This document shows, one piece after another, positions 37,029 through 45,952 of a stretch of DNA of 64,000 bases (the first letter of the stretch is position 1; the number at the start of each line of letters is the position of its first letter). Made by a program: the position numbers and the translations under genes. The stretch comes from Litoreibacter roseus (lineage in GTDB: Bacteria; Pseudomonadota; Alphaproteobacteria; Rhodobacterales; Rhodobacteraceae): contig NZ_BLJE01000002.1 in assembly GCF_009811795.1 (NCBI RefSeq), positions 620,001 through 684,000 on the forward strand, written 5' to 3'. Under the pieces are notes generated by a model. The model was given only the letters and a program-made list of their open reading frames with translations. It ran no database searches and was not told where the DNA came from.

Positions 37029-37710
37029 CCCGCTTGGACAGCGCTTCGCGGCTTTCGACGCGCTCTGAATAGCGATCCACCAGATAGTCCTTCCGGTCAC
37101 GGGTCAACAGTGTGAACTTCACCAGTTCTTCCATGACATCGACCATGCGGTTGTAGAAGGGGGAGGATTTCATCCGACCGTTGTCGTCAAATTCCAGAAA
37201 GGCCTTCGGGCACGACGACTGGTTCGGAATGGTCAAAAGCCGCATCCAGCGACCCAGAATGCGCAGCTGGTTCACCGTATTGAAACTCTGCGAGCCGCCA
37301 TTGACCTGCATCACAGCCAGTGTCTTGCCCTGTGTCGGGCGCACGCCGCCCATCGAAAGCGGGATCCAGTCGATCTGGGCCTTCATGATGCCAGTCATTG
37401 CCCCGTGGCGTTCGGGTGAGCACCAAACCATGCCTTCGGACCACGTCACCAGATCGCGCAATTCGGCGACCTTGGGATGATCGGTGCCTTCCGCGTCGGG
37501 CAAGGGCAGATCGCGCGGATCAAAGGTGCGCGTCTCGGCGCCCAGTTTCGTCAGAACTCGCGCGGCCTCTTCGGTCATCAGCCGCGAAAAGGACCTTTCT
37601 CGCAGCGAGCCATAAAGCAAAAGGATCCGTACCGGGCGCGACGCGTCTGCTGACAGGGCCTCGCCATCAGCTGCATGAAAGGCATCCTCGGTGATGTTGG
37701 GTGTCGTCAT
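37009..37710 (-). CDS. arsH: ArsH-type NADPH-dependent FMN reductase
   Basis: 233 aa from the ATG at 37710. It matches ArsH strongly: [21 protein letters not shown], then [20 protein letters not shown], then [37 protein letters not shown] and [17 protein letters not shown]. ArsH reduces FMN and oxidises trivalent organoarsenicals, and may act as a quinone or redox-cycling reductase. No arsR, arsB or arsC is nearby, so its role here is open. Its start overlaps the trhO stop (ATGA), which couples it to that tRNA-modification gene. Confidence 0.92.
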   Translation of the reverse strand: MTTPNITEDAFHAADGEALSADASRPVRILLLYGSLRERSFSRLMTEEAARVLTKLGAETRTFDPRDLPLPDAEGTDHPKVAELRDLVTWSEGMVWCSPERHGAMTGIMKAQIDWIPLSMGGVRPTQGKTLAVMQVNGGSQSFNTVNQLRILGRWMRLLTIPNQSSCPKAFLEFDDNGRMKSSPFYNRMVDVMEELVKFTLLTRDRKDYLVDRYSERVESREALSKRVNQTSI

Positions 37711-38612
37711 GGTGTCCCGATATGGGTTTCGCCGCGCGCGCGCGCCAAGGCGATTTGCTTCTGACGCATCCGGAACCGATCCCGGTCCGTGTCGGAATAT
37801 TCCCCGATACACCGATGGCAGGACACTCCCGCTTCATACTCTGGTCGGGTCTCATCTTCGGGGTTCAGCGGGCGACGGCAGGCAAAGCACAGCGTGTGCG
37901 GCCCTTCCTTGAGTCCGTGCCCGACCGAGACGCGCCCGTCGAACACAAAGCACGATCCCGACCACGTGCTGTTTTCTTCGGGCACCTCTTCGAGATACTT
38001 GAGGATCCCGCCCTTCAGGTGGGACACATCCTCGACCCCTTGGCCCAAAAGGTAGTTGGTGGATTTCTCACAGCGAATGCCGCCGGTGCAAAACATGGCG
38101 ACTTTCTTGCCTTCGAACTGGTCTTTGTTTGCCTGCCACCACGCAGGAAACTCGCCAAAGCTCTGCGTTTGCGGGTCCACGGCACCGTCGAACGTGCCGA
38201 TTGCCACCTCGTAATCGTTACGCGTGTCGATGACGACCACATCATCCTGCGCGATCAGGGCGTTCCAGTCTTTGGGGGCCACATAGTGCCCGGTGCCAGC
38301 CTGCGGATCGACATCCGGCTGGCCCATAGTGACAATCTCTCGCTTCAGCCTGACCTTGAGGCGCGCGAATGGCATCACTTCGGCGGTGCTTTCCTTGTGT
38401 TCCAGATCGGCGCATCCGGGCAGGGCGCGAATATGAGCCAACGCTGCGTTAATGCCTGCGCGGGGTCCAGCGATTGTGCCGTTGATCCCTTCTTCTGCCA
38501 GCAGCAGCGTACCTTTGACGCCACCTGCGTCGCACACGTCCCGCAGCTCTTCGCGCAGGTCAGCAGGCGCGTCAAAGCGTGTAAAATGATAAAGGGCGGC
38601 GACGGTGAACAT
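37707..38612 (-). CDS. trhO: tRNA U34 hydroxylase TrhO (rhodanese-like, YceA family)
   Basis: 301 aa from the ATG at 38612 ([13 protein letters not shown]), which matches the family N-terminus better than the longer reading. The central rhodanese domain includes [19 protein letters not shown] and the catalytic Cys in [12 protein letters not shown] (about residue 174). A Cys-rich C-terminal part ([14 protein letters not shown]) is typical. TrhO introduces the 5-hydroxyl of uridine-34 in tRNAs reading NYN codons. Divergent from pncA, with which it shares a 100-bp promoter region. Confidence 0.92.
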   Translation of the reverse strand: MFTVAALYHFTRFDAPADLREELRDVCDAGGVKGTLLLAEEGINGTIAGPRAGINAALAHIRALPGCADLEHKESTAEVMPFARLKVRLKREIVTMGQPDVDPQAGTGHYVAPKDWNALIAQDDVVVIDTRNDYEVAIGTFDGAVDPQTQSFGEFPAWWQANKDQFEGKKVAMFCTGGIRCEKSTNYLLGQGVEDVSHLKGGILKYLEEVPEENSTWSGSCFVFDGRVSVGHGLKEGPHTLCFACRRPLNPEDETRPEYEAGVSCHRCIGEYSDTDRDRFRMRQKQIALARARGETHIGTP

Positions 38613-38657
38613 ACCCGTCCAAATACGGTCCGCGTACACAGGGATCAAGGGGCGTGG

Positions 38658-38686
38658 TTGACGCCGCTGCGCCCCGCGCCTAGCAA
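38658..38686 (+). promoter_or_regulatory. Predicted sigma-70 promoter of pncAB
   Basis: TTGACG at 38658-38663, a 17-nt spacer and TAGCAA at 38681-38686 lie 26 nt before the pncA ATG. The -35 is near consensus; the -10 is weaker. The 38613-38712 gap also should hold the trhO promoter on the opposite strand, which I could not place. Confidence 0.45.
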
Positions 38687-38712
38687 AGTGAAAGTCTTGC
38701 AGGAGGATTGCT

Positions 38713-39321
38713 ATGCGCGGATCGGAACACGCCCTGATCGTCATCGACGTGCAGAAGGATTTCTGCCCCGGCGGTGCGCTTGCAGTTCAGGACGGCGACG
38801 CGATTGTCGCGGGCATAAACGCGCAGATGGCCGAGTTTCAGACCGTCGTTCTCACACAAGACTGGCACCCCGTGGGGCACTCGTCCTTTGCGTCGTCTCA
38901 TCCGGGCAAGGCCCCCTATGAGGTGATCGAGATGCCCTACGGCCCGCAGGTCTTGTGGCCAGACCACTGCATCCAAGGCTCAGACGGCGCGGCGTTTCAT
39001 TCCAGCCTCGCAACGGACCCGGCCCAGATGATCGTACGCAAAGGGTTCCGGCCGGAGATCGACAGCTATTCCGCCTTTTTTGAGAACGACCACCAGACAC
39101 CCACGGGGCTGGACGGGTATCTGCGCACCCGGTCCATCACGAAACTGACCCTTGTGGGGCTCGCGTTGGATTTCTGCGTGAATTTCTCAGCGGTTGATGG
39201 GGCACACCTTGGGTACAAGGTGGAGGTCGATCAGACGCTCTGCCGTGCCATCGATCTGGACGGATCACTGGAGATGGCTCGCGCTGGGATGAAAGAGGCA
39301 GGGGTGACGCTTCATGGTTGA
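38713..39321 (+). CDS. pncA: Nicotinamidase
   Basis: 202 aa with an AGGAGG box 6 nt before the ATG. It hydrolyses nicotinamide to nicotinate in NAD salvage. The catalytic triad is visible: Asp in [12 protein letters not shown], Lys in VRKGF and Cys in ALDFCV. The metal ligands are in [10 protein letters not shown]. The gene overlaps pncB by 8 nt, so product and next enzyme are made together. Confidence 0.95.
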   Translation: MRGSEHALIVIDVQKDFCPGGALAVQDGDAIVAGINAQMAEFQTVVLTQDWHPVGHSSFASSHPGKAPYEVIEMPYGPQVLWPDHCIQGSDGAAFHSSLATDPAQMIVRKGFRPEIDSYSAFFENDHQTPTGLDGYLRTRSITKLTLVGLALDFCVNFSAVDGAHLGYKVEVDQTLCRAIDLDGSLEMARAGMKEAGVTLHG

Positions 39322-40606
39322 TATCGCCACACGGGTCTACAACCACAAATGGAAGATTGATCCCATCGTCCGGTCGCTCATCGACACGGATTTCTACAAG
39401 CTGCTGATGTGCCAGTCTGTCTTTCGCAACAAGCGCGATACGAATGTCACCTTTTCGCTGATCAACCGCAGCAAGGACATTCGTCTGGCTGATCTGATCG
39501 ACGAGGGCGAACTGCGCGAACAGCTTGATCATATTCGCTCTCTGTCGCTCAGCCGGGGGGAAAGCACCTTCCTGCGCGGCAATACGTTTTACGGCAAACG
39601 CCAGATGTTCCGGCCCGAGTTCATGGAATGGTTTGAGGGCTTTCGCATGCCCGACTACCATCTGGAAAAGCGCGACGGACAGTATGAATTAACCTTTGAA
39701 GGCAAATGGCCCGAAGTGATGCTTTGGGAAATTCCGGCGCTGAGCGTGCTGATGGAGTTGCGCTCCCGCGCGGTCCTGAAGGACATGGGACGGTTTGAAC
39801 TGCAAGTTCTCTATGCCCGCGCCATGACGCGCCTGTGGGAAAAGGTCGAGCGGTTACAACATCTGGATGGACTGAGGCTGGCTGATTTCGGCACACGACG
39901 GCGGCACAGTTTCATGTGGCAGGACTGGTGCGTACAGGCGATGATGGAAGGCTTGGGCGACAAGTTTATTGGCACCTCCAATTGCCTGATCGCCATGCGC
40001 CGCGAGGTCGAAGCCATCGGAACAAATGCTCATGAATTGCCAATGGTCTATTCCGCGTTGGCAGATGATGACGCGTCTCTGAAGCGCGCGCCCTACGATG
40101 TTCTGGCTGATTGGCATGAGGAGCATGAAGGTAACCTGCGCATCATCCTGCCTGACACGTACGGCACGGACGGTTTCCTAACCAATGCGCCCGATTGGCT
40201 GGCCGGCTGGACCGGTATCCGGATCGACTCGGGCGATCCCGCGGAAGGGGCCGAGCGTGCGATTGCATGGTGGATGTCCCGCGGTGAAGACCCGCGCGAC
40301 AAGCTGGTGATCTTTTCCGACGGGCTGGACGTGGGCAAGATAGAAGAGCTTCAGTCGCAATTCGCAGGCCGGGTGAAGGTATCCTTTGGGTGGGGCACCC
40401 TGCTGACCAATGATTTCCGGGGGCTGGTGCCGGACAATGGCCTCGCGCCTTTCTCGCTGGTTTGCAAGGCGGTGTCTGCGAATGGAAGACCGACGGTTAA
40501 GCTGTCGGACAATCCACGCAAAGCCATGGGGCCCGCGCTTGAGATCGAGCGCTACAAACGTGTGTTCAACGTCGGCGCTCAGCGAGAGCTAGAGGTCGTG
40601 GTCTAG
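39314..40606 (+). CDS. pncB: Nicotinate phosphoribosyltransferase
   Basis: 430 aa. It converts nicotinate and PRPP to nicotinate mononucleotide using ATP. Family blocks are [17 protein letters not shown] at the N-terminus, [14 protein letters not shown] with the autophosphorylated-His region, and [16 protein letters not shown] and [17 protein letters not shown]. Together with pncA upstream it closes the nicotinamide salvage route. The 3' end overlaps the convergent kinase gene by 4 nt. Confidence 0.95.
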   Translation: MVDIATRVYNHKWKIDPIVRSLIDTDFYKLLMCQSVFRNKRDTNVTFSLINRSKDIRLADLIDEGELREQLDHIRSLSLSRGESTFLRGNTFYGKRQMFRPEFMEWFEGFRMPDYHLEKRDGQYELTFEGKWPEVMLWEIPALSVLMELRSRAVLKDMGRFELQVLYARAMTRLWEKVERLQHLDGLRLADFGTRRRHSFMWQDWCVQAMMEGLGDKFIGTSNCLIAMRREVEAIGTNAHELPMVYSALADDDASLKRAPYDVLADWHEEHEGNLRIILPDTYGTDGFLTNAPDWLAGWTGIRIDSGDPAEGAERAIAWWMSRGEDPRDKLVIFSDGLDVGKIEELQSQFAGRVKVSFGWGTLLTNDFRGLVPDNGLAPFSLVCKAVSANGRPTVKLSDNPRKAMGPALEIERYKRVFNVGAQRELEVVV

Positions 40607-41517
40607 GCCTGAAACCGGTCCACGCATCGCAGCGCGCGCTCCGCGTAGAACCGCTGTCGGGGGTCATCTGCTCCAGTTCGGGAGATGATCCACCCGCATG
40701 ATGCGAACGCCCGCAGCATCATGAACAGCGGGACAGCCGCCCGAGCCCCCGGCGCATCATATCCGCGGCACAGCGCATCCGCCAACGAGTCCAGATCGGG
40801 GTTCTCCGCATGCTGGATCAGGGCCGTGCCCAGATCATAGAGCCTGTAGCCCATGCCACTGTCATCAAAGTCGATAAGCGATAGGGCGTCGTCCGCCTGC
40901 AGAATGTTTTCCTGCAACAGATCGGCGTGGATCAAACCGATATCGGGATTTTCCAGCGCGGCCAACGCCTCCGCTGCTTGACCGCGGGCAATCAGAAGGG
41001 TCTCGACCTCTGCCGGGGCAAGGGCCGGATTGTCCCAGAACCTACCCCACAGCGGGTCAGGCCCCAGCAGCGCATCCAGATCCCAGTGCGGGCGTGTGAT
41101 ACCTGATTGATCAAGCCGGTCGGTCGTCTGATGCAGCCGTTTGATTAGACGCCCGAGCCGTTCATAGAGCGCGCACTGTTCGGCCAGCGGGCCGTCAAAG
41201 GGCACGCCATTCTCGCCGATAGGCGCCGCATCGATCCATGTGACCACGGATGCGCAAGGCATGCCGTCCGCAATGAGGTCGCCCGCCTTCGTGCGCAATG
41301 GCCGGGGGCAGGGGAAGCCCGTATCCGCCAGGCGCTCTGTCCATCTGAGTTCCGACCGGATGCCCTCGGCGCTTTGGTACCCCGTCCGGTGCAGACGCAA
41401 CGCGGCGTGTGTCCCATCGGCAAACTGCACCTCGTAGACCGCGTTCTCTCGATCCCGGATAAGACGGGGCGGTGCGGCAAGCGGCCCCCACTGCGACAGG
41501 ATCGCGTCAGGTATCAT
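40603..41517 (-). CDS. APH-family kinase, hydroxylysine/homoserine kinase-like
   Basis: 304 aa from the ATG at 41517; an upstream start lies inside the aminotransferase gene. The protein kinase-like phosphotransferase fold is clear: an N-lobe ([22 protein letters not shown]), the catalytic loop [13 protein letters not shown], and the metal motif LIDFDDSG. The partner gene is a class-III aminotransferase-fold enzyme. In several organisms this pair encodes a hydroxylysine or ethanolamine kinase and the matching phospho-lyase. Fusions of the two are known in bacteria. The substrate here is inferred. It overlaps the aminotransferase gene by 11 nt. Confidence 0.75.
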   Translation of the reverse strand: MIPDAILSQWGPLAAPPRLIRDRENAVYEVQFADGTHAALRLHRTGYQSAEGIRSELRWTERLADTGFPCPRPLRTKAGDLIADGMPCASVVTWIDAAPIGENGVPFDGPLAEQCALYERLGRLIKRLHQTTDRLDQSGITRPHWDLDALLGPDPLWGRFWDNPALAPAEVETLLIARGQAAEALAALENPDIGLIHADLLQENILQADDALSLIDFDDSGMGYRLYDLGTALIQHAENPDLDSLADALCRGYDAPGARAAVPLFMMLRAFASCGWIISRTGADDPRQRFYAERALRCVDRFQA

Positions 41518-42781
41518 AGGGGGTGCGGGCCAAAATAGCCTCCAACGTGTCCATGGCCAGATCCACGTGATCGCGACCAAACGGCATAGGTGGGCGCATC
41601 TTCAGCGTGTTCATGTGGCGCCCGATCCGGTTCAGTAAAATACCCTCCTGCCGCATCCCCTCGACCACGGCGGCGGTGAATGGGCCGGCCGGTGTGCCGT
41701 CAGGCCGTACGAACTCAATTCCGAAAAACAGGCCCAATCCACGCGCCTCGGCCTTCAAGGGGTGGTCGATCCTTTGTAAACGGTCCAGCGCGTAAGCCCC
41801 GACATCTCGCGCATTTTGGATCAGATTTTCATCCTCCAGAACGTCCAGCGTCGCAAGCGCCGCCGCGCAGGACACAGGATTGCCACCGAAGGTGTTGAAA
41901 TAGCCAAATGCCTCGCGGAAGGCAGCCATCACATCTGGTCGCGTCACAACTGCGGCGACCGGGTGACCATTTGCCATCGGCTTGCCCAAGGTGACCACAT
42001 CCGGCGCAAAGCCCAGCCAGTCATGCCCCCACCATTCCGCGCCGATCCGCCCGAAGCCCGGCTGCACCTCGTCGCACAGGATCAGCCCGCCTGCCTTGCG
42101 GATGACCTCGACGGTGGGATCCAGAAATCCCGGGGACAGGGCCGGGAAGCCTTCATTCGCAAATGTCGGGCACAACATGAAGCCCGCGAAGCCGTGGCCG
42201 TTGGCGTCCAGCTCCGCGATGGCGCGAGCAACGTTCTCTGCAAATGCGTCAGGCTGGTTTTCAAGCTTTCCGCCCACGGGGCGCACCGTATCAGGGGCCG
42301 GGACCAGTCGGACGTGATCGGGATACCCGCCGATGGGCGGCCTGCGGGTGGATAATTGCGACACCGCGCTGGTGTTGCCGTGATAGGTGTTGTCGGTTGC
42401 GATGAAGCCGGTTTTGCCGGTGACAGCCTGTGCCATGCGAAGGGCGATGTCGTTGGCTTCGGAGCCGGTGCAGACCATGATCATCTGGCGCAGGTCGTGG
42501 CTGAACTTTGCAGTCAGGCGTTCGGTGTAGTCAAGCACACCATCATGCAGATACCTGGTGTGCGTGTTGAGCGTCGCGGACTGGCGCGCGATCGCCTCGA
42601 CGACTTTCGGATGGCAGTGTCCCACATGGGGAACGTTGTTGTAGCAATCGAGATACCGCCGCCCGTCTGCATCCCAGAGCCACACGCCCTCTGCGCGTAC
42701 CAGATGGACGGGATCTTCGTAGAAGGTCGGCACGTTTGGCCCCATGAGCCGCGCGCGGCGCGCCAGCATCTCAGCCGTCAT
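41507..42781 (-). CDS. Class-III aminotransferase-fold PLP enzyme, phospho-lyase-like
   Basis: 424 aa. The opening has YLDCYNNVPHVGHCHPKVVEAI, the cofactor-binding stretch CTGSEANDIALRMAQ, and LILCDEVQPGFGR. PLP is bound through Lys in TLGKPMANG (about residue 264). The NNVPHVGHCHP signature and companion kinase point to the AGXT2L1/AGXT2L2 subgroup, which acts on ethanolamine-phosphate or 5-phosphohydroxylysine as a lyase rather than a transaminase. A simple omega-aminotransferase is the alternative. Its start overlaps the arfB stop by 11 nt, so three genes are coupled. Confidence 0.8.
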   Translation of the reverse strand: MTAEMLARRARLMGPNVPTFYEDPVHLVRAEGVWLWDADGRRYLDCYNNVPHVGHCHPKVVEAIARQSATLNTHTRYLHDGVLDYTERLTAKFSHDLRQMIMVCTGSEANDIALRMAQAVTGKTGFIATDNTYHGNTSAVSQLSTRRPPIGGYPDHVRLVPAPDTVRPVGGKLENQPDAFAENVARAIAELDANGHGFAGFMLCPTFANEGFPALSPGFLDPTVEVIRKAGGLILCDEVQPGFGRIGAEWWGHDWLGFAPDVVTLGKPMANGHPVAAVVTRPDVMAAFREAFGYFNTFGGNPVSCAAALATLDVLEDENLIQNARDVGAYALDRLQRIDHPLKAEARGLGLFFGIEFVRPDGTPAGPFTAAVVEGMRQEGILLNRIGRHMNTLKMRPPMPFGRDHVDLAMDTLEAILARTPYDT

Positions 42782-43193
42782 AGTCGACCTTTCCGCGCAG
42801 GGATTTTACCTCACCCCGTTGCTTTTTGGCTGCGATGCGCCTGCGTTTGGAGCCGAGTGTGGGACGGGTGGCAATGCGCCGCTTCGGTTTTTCCAACGCC
42901 TTGAGGATCAGGTCGCGCAGGCGTTTCTCGGCAATTTCCCTGTTTCGGGCCTGGCTGCGGGTGTCCTGCACCTGCAGGATGATCGCCCCGTCCGTGGTCC
43001 AGCGCCGACCCGCCAGCCGTTTGAGCCGCGTCTTCACAGGCTCCGGCAGGTTGGGGGATCGGGCCGCCTCGAACCGCAGTTCCACTGCCGTGGCCACCTT
43101 GTTGACGTTCTGCCCACCGGGGCCGGATGCGCGCACGAAGTGTTCCGTCAGTTCCCAGTCTTCAATCGTGATGGTGTCAGTGATCCGGATCAT
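42771..43193 (-). CDS. arfB: Peptidyl-tRNA hydrolase ArfB (ribosome rescue)
   Basis: 140 aa, the standard ArfB/YaeJ length. The release-factor motif GGQ is in ASGPGGQNVNK (about residue 26). The basic C-terminal tail (PTLGSKRRRIAAKKQRGEVK) would enter the empty mRNA channel of a stalled ribosome. It hydrolyses peptidyl-tRNA when no stop codon is present, backing up tmRNA/SmpB. It is the first gene of a three-gene minus-strand unit with the PLP enzyme and kinase. Confidence 0.93.
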   Translation of the reverse strand: MIRITDTITIEDWELTEHFVRASGPGGQNVNKVATAVELRFEAARSPNLPEPVKTRLKRLAGRRWTTDGAIILQVQDTRSQARNREIAEKRLRDLILKALEKPKRRIATRPTLGSKRRRIAAKKQRGEVKSLRGKVDYDG

Positions 43194-43278
43194 GGCACCA
43201 AGTCATAGCGCGCCGGTGAAAAAGCGAAAGGGGCGCGATGAAGTGGCAATAGAGCCCCAACCGGGCTAGGTGCCTGAT

Positions 43279-44982
43279 ATGCGTTCGTTTCTTTCAAGTC
43301 TGACGCCGTCTTGGCTGGCGGGATATGAGCCGGGTCATTTGACGGCAGATGGCTTGGCCGGGTTTATTCTGGCGATCCTGCTGATCCCGCAGGCTATGGC
43401 CTACGCTTTGCTGGCGGGCCTTCCACCAGAGGCAGGCCTCTACACCGCGATGATCCCGCCACTGCTCTATGCCCTCTTCGGGCAAAGCGCGTTTGTTTCG
43501 GTGGGGCCTGTCGCGCTGGCCTCCTTGCTGGTGGCGGACGCTGTGGGGGGAAGTGATCTGCCCCCAATGACTGCGGCCGCCATCATGGCCATCGAGACCG
43601 GGGCGATCCTACTGGCCCTTGGACTGGTGCGGTTAGGCCGTCTGGTCAATTTCATCAGTGAACCTGCGCTTCTGGGCTTCACCGCCGCAGCTGCCGTGCT
43701 GATCGCGACCAGTCAGGTGCCGGCGTTGTTGGGCCTCGATATTCCACGCGCGGGCGACCTTGTTGCCGGAACGCAAGGTTTTCTGGGTGCAGGCATGCCA
43801 CATCTGCCAACGGTTCTGCTCAGCCTGTGCGTTTTGGCGGCTTTGCTCATTGGTGACCGCTATGGGGCGGCTACGCTTTGGCGGATCGGGGTCCATCCGC
43901 CCTACCGCCTTGCGCTCGCCAAGAGCATTCCGTTGCTTGTCATGATCGCCGCAACGCTTGCGGCGGTACGTTTGGGCGATGGGATTGCGCGGGTCGCGCC
44001 GCCGTCTGGTGCGTTGCCCGAGATTGGCGTGCCGCTGCACAGTCTTGAGGCGTGGTTGAGCCTTCTGGGTCCAAGTGCTGTCGTCGCGCTGATCGTTTTT
44101 GTGACAGGTACGGCTGTTGCAAAATCCCTGTCAGGACGGGACAACAAGGCGCTCAACACGAGTCGGGAAGCGATAGCGGTCGGCGCGGCGAATGTCGCTG
44201 CTGGCATGACCGGTGGGTATCCAACCGGTGTTTCCCTCAGCCGGTCGGCACTTGTCTACGACACAGGCGCGCGGTCGCCGCTGGCCACGGCGTTTGCCGG
44301 GCTGCTGGTGCTGCCGGTGATCCTGTTCGGCGGCCCGGTTCTGGCGCTGCTGCCCGAGGCGGCCTTGGCCGCGCTTGTGGTCAGCGCGGTCTTTGGTTTG
44401 ATCAAGCTGGATGAAATCCGCGCCGTCTGGCGCCACAGCCCGACCGAGGGCGGGGTCATTGCGGTCACGTTTCTGGCAACGGTACTGACAGGCGTCCAGA
44501 CCGGTCTGCTGATCGGTGCGCTGGCGGGCATCGCGGCGTTCCTGTGGTTTTCCAGCCTGCCTCGGGTGACCCGCATCGGATCTGCGCAGGACGGGGAGAT
44601 CTACCGTTCCGTTGATCGAGACGACATCGATGTGGATACATTACCTGTTTTGGTGGTTCGCATTGATCGCTCTCTTTACTTCGGCAACGTCGGACATTGT
44701 GAGGATCAGCTCAGCGAGCTTTTGGCGAAACATCCCGAGGCGAAGGGGCTGCTTTTGGACATGCGCGGTGTGAATGCCGTTGATGCAAGCGGCATTCGGA
44801 TGCTTAACAGATTGCTCAGCTCCCTGAAGGAGCGTGATTTGGTCATGGGCTTTGCTGCGTTGCACGAGCCTGTCCATGAGGCCCTGCGAAAGGCCGGGCC
44901 AGGAAAAACCTACCCGTGTTATCAGACCGTCGAGGAAGGCGTTGAGGCGCTAACGCTGGAGTGCGACGGCGCGCAGCCGTGA
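43279..44982 (+). CDS. SulP-family inorganic anion transporter with STAS domain
   Basis: 567 aa from the ATG at 43279; a GTG at 43270 is equally possible. It has ten or more membrane helices, with GFILAILLIPQAMAYALLAG and the ALFGQSAFVSVGPVALAS substrate region. The C-terminal STAS domain (DVDTLPVLVVRIDRSLYFGN to GLLLDMRGVNAVDASGIRML) is characteristic. SulP proteins import sulfate, bicarbonate or other anions by symport or exchange; the ion here is not evident. A strong hairpin follows the stop at 45000-45027. Confidence 0.9.
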   Translation: MRSFLSSLTPSWLAGYEPGHLTADGLAGFILAILLIPQAMAYALLAGLPPEAGLYTAMIPPLLYALFGQSAFVSVGPVALASLLVADAVGGSDLPPMTAAAIMAIETGAILLALGLVRLGRLVNFISEPALLGFTAAAAVLIATSQVPALLGLDIPRAGDLVAGTQGFLGAGMPHLPTVLLSLCVLAALLIGDRYGAATLWRIGVHPPYRLALAKSIPLLVMIAATLAAVRLGDGIARVAPPSGALPEIGVPLHSLEAWLSLLGPSAVVALIVFVTGTAVAKSLSGRDNKALNTSREAIAVGAANVAAGMTGGYPTGVSLSRSALVYDTGARSPLATAFAGLLVLPVILFGGPVLALLPEAALAALVVSAVFGLIKLDEIRAVWRHSPTEGGVIAVTFLATVLTGVQTGLLIGALAGIAAFLWFSSLPRVTRIGSAQDGEIYRSVDRDDIDVDTLPVLVVRIDRSLYFGNVGHCEDQLSELLAKHPEAKGLLLDMRGVNAVDASGIRMLNRLLSSLKERDLVMGFAALHEPVHEALRKAGPGKTYPCYQTVEEGVEALTLECDGAQP

Positions 44983-44999
44983 GGCTTTTTGAAAAGAGA

Positions 45000-45027
45000 A
45001 AAGGTCGCTGACAGCGCAGCGACCTTT
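45000..45027. terminator. Intrinsic terminator shared by the SulP gene and a minus-strand small transcript
   Basis: AAAGGTCGCTG at 45000-45010 and CAGCGACCTTT at 45017-45027 form a perfect 11-bp stem with a 6-nt loop. Reading on the minus strand, the stem is followed by a T-rich stretch (TTTTCTCTTTTC), so it should end minus-strand transcription well. On the plus strand it follows the SulP stop with only a short T-run. Confidence 0.75.
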
Positions 45028-45095
45028 CCGAGATCTAGCGGAGGTGGGCCAAGTGGGTCTGACCCGATCCCTCGGTGTGAGTCAGGGGGCTGCCC

Positions 45096-45152
45096 CTAGA
45101 AACGCACCTCCGAACCTTGCTTGACACCTCTCTCCAAAATCACTCTAGACAT
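45096..45152 (-). CDS. Candidate 18-codon small protein gene or translated leader
   Basis: On the minus strand an ATG at 45152 opens MSRVILERGVKQGSEVRF, ending TAG at 45098-45096. AAGGAGGTG lies at 45164-45156, so the AGGAGG core sits 5 nt before the start: one of the best ribosome sites in the window. Downstream comes about 70 nt and then an intrinsic terminator, giving a self-contained unit of about 170 nt. The peptide is basic and not a shadow of a larger gene. CACCTCCG at 45046-45039 (minus strand) can pair with the Shine-Dalgarno or with CGGAGGTG inside the ORF at 45112-45105. I do not recognise the family. Confidence 0.45.
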   Translation of the reverse strand: MSRVILERGVKQGSEVRF

Positions 45153-45178
45153 GGACACCTCCTTTCTCTGGTTGCTGT

Positions 45179-45215
45179 TATCTCAGATGGTGGCACATCT
45201 TGTGGATAAAACAAG
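45179..45215 (-). promoter_or_regulatory. Possible promoter of the small minus-strand unit
   Basis: Upstream of the small ORF the minus strand reads CTTGTTTTATCCACAAGATG followed soon after by CCACCATCT. The pair TTGTTT and CACCATCT with 16 nt between looks somewhat like an RpoH-type (heat-shock/oxidative stress) promoter, and TTGTTT could serve as a sigma-70 -35. The -10 match is imperfect, so this is tentative. Confidence 0.25.
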
Positions 45216-45220
45216 AATTT

Positions 45221-45844
45221 TTATGTCGCACCGTGAGAAAGTTTTGTGACGAGTATCCGGAAGGGGATCAAAGCGACCAACGCGATGCCCAGTTTCACCC
45301 CATAATCCGCAATGGCCAGACCAACCCAATACGGCATCACAGGTCCCATATCGAAGAGCGCGCGCGCCTCGTTGGCCCAGCTGACATCGTTGCCCGGTTC
45401 GACGAAGGTCAGCGCACCTGCGAAGGCAATCGTGAAGAACAGCCCAGTGTCCACAGCGGAGCCGATCACGCTGGACGTCAGTGGCGCGGTCCACCACGAC
45501 CGGTCGCGCAGCTTCGAGAAAATCACCACATCCAGAAGTTGCGCCGTCAGGAAGGCGATGCCCGAGCCGACGGCGATGCGCAGGGTTACGAGCGGGCCAA
45601 ACTCCCCCATAATCTGGGTGCCGATCAGCGAACAGATGACGCCAACAACGAAGCCGACATAGATCACGCGACGGGCGGGTCCCATTCCATAGACGCGGTT
45701 CATTACATCCGTGACGAGAAAGGCGAAGGGGTATGTGAAGGCCCCCCATGTCAGCCAGCCACCTGCGATGACGTGCTGCACAAGAATGTTTGATGTGACC
45801 ACAATAGCGGCCATGGCGAAAACGCCGGGAAGAAGACGGGTCAT
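45221..45844 (-). CDS. yhhQ: Queuosine precursor transporter YhhQ
   Basis: 207 aa from the ATG at 45844 (MTRLLPGVFAMAAIVVTSN); the longer reading adds a non-hydrophobic stretch. It has about six membrane helices and the family's blocks: WGAFTYPFAFLVTDVMNRVYG, RIAVGSGIAFLTAQLLDVVIF and SSVIGSAVDTGLFFTIAF. YhhQ imports queuine precursors such as preQ0 or preQ1 for tRNA wobble queuosine. No preQ1 riboswitch was recognised in the 108 nt upstream. It follows an aminotransferase gene on the same strand. Confidence 0.9.
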   Translation of the reverse strand: MTRLLPGVFAMAAIVVTSNILVQHVIAGGWLTWGAFTYPFAFLVTDVMNRVYGMGPARRVIYVGFVVGVICSLIGTQIMGEFGPLVTLRIAVGSGIAFLTAQLLDVVIFSKLRDRSWWTAPLTSSVIGSAVDTGLFFTIAFAGALTFVEPGNDVSWANEARALFDMGPVMPYWVGLAIADYGVKLGIALVALIPFRILVTKLSHGAT

Positions 45845-45952
45845 TGATGTGTTCCGTTTTGACAAGGTAGCGGAGACTTGGGGCAAATGCCCTGCGAAGG
45901 CGGTCGTTTAGGACAAGGCTTTCACGGGCGCAAGCCCCTTCGCCCTCAGATG

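Noticed and set aside
45845-45952. preQ1 riboswitch before the YhhQ gene
   Set aside because: I looked for the preQ1-I and preQ1-II motifs and found none; the region shows only a weak GC stem.
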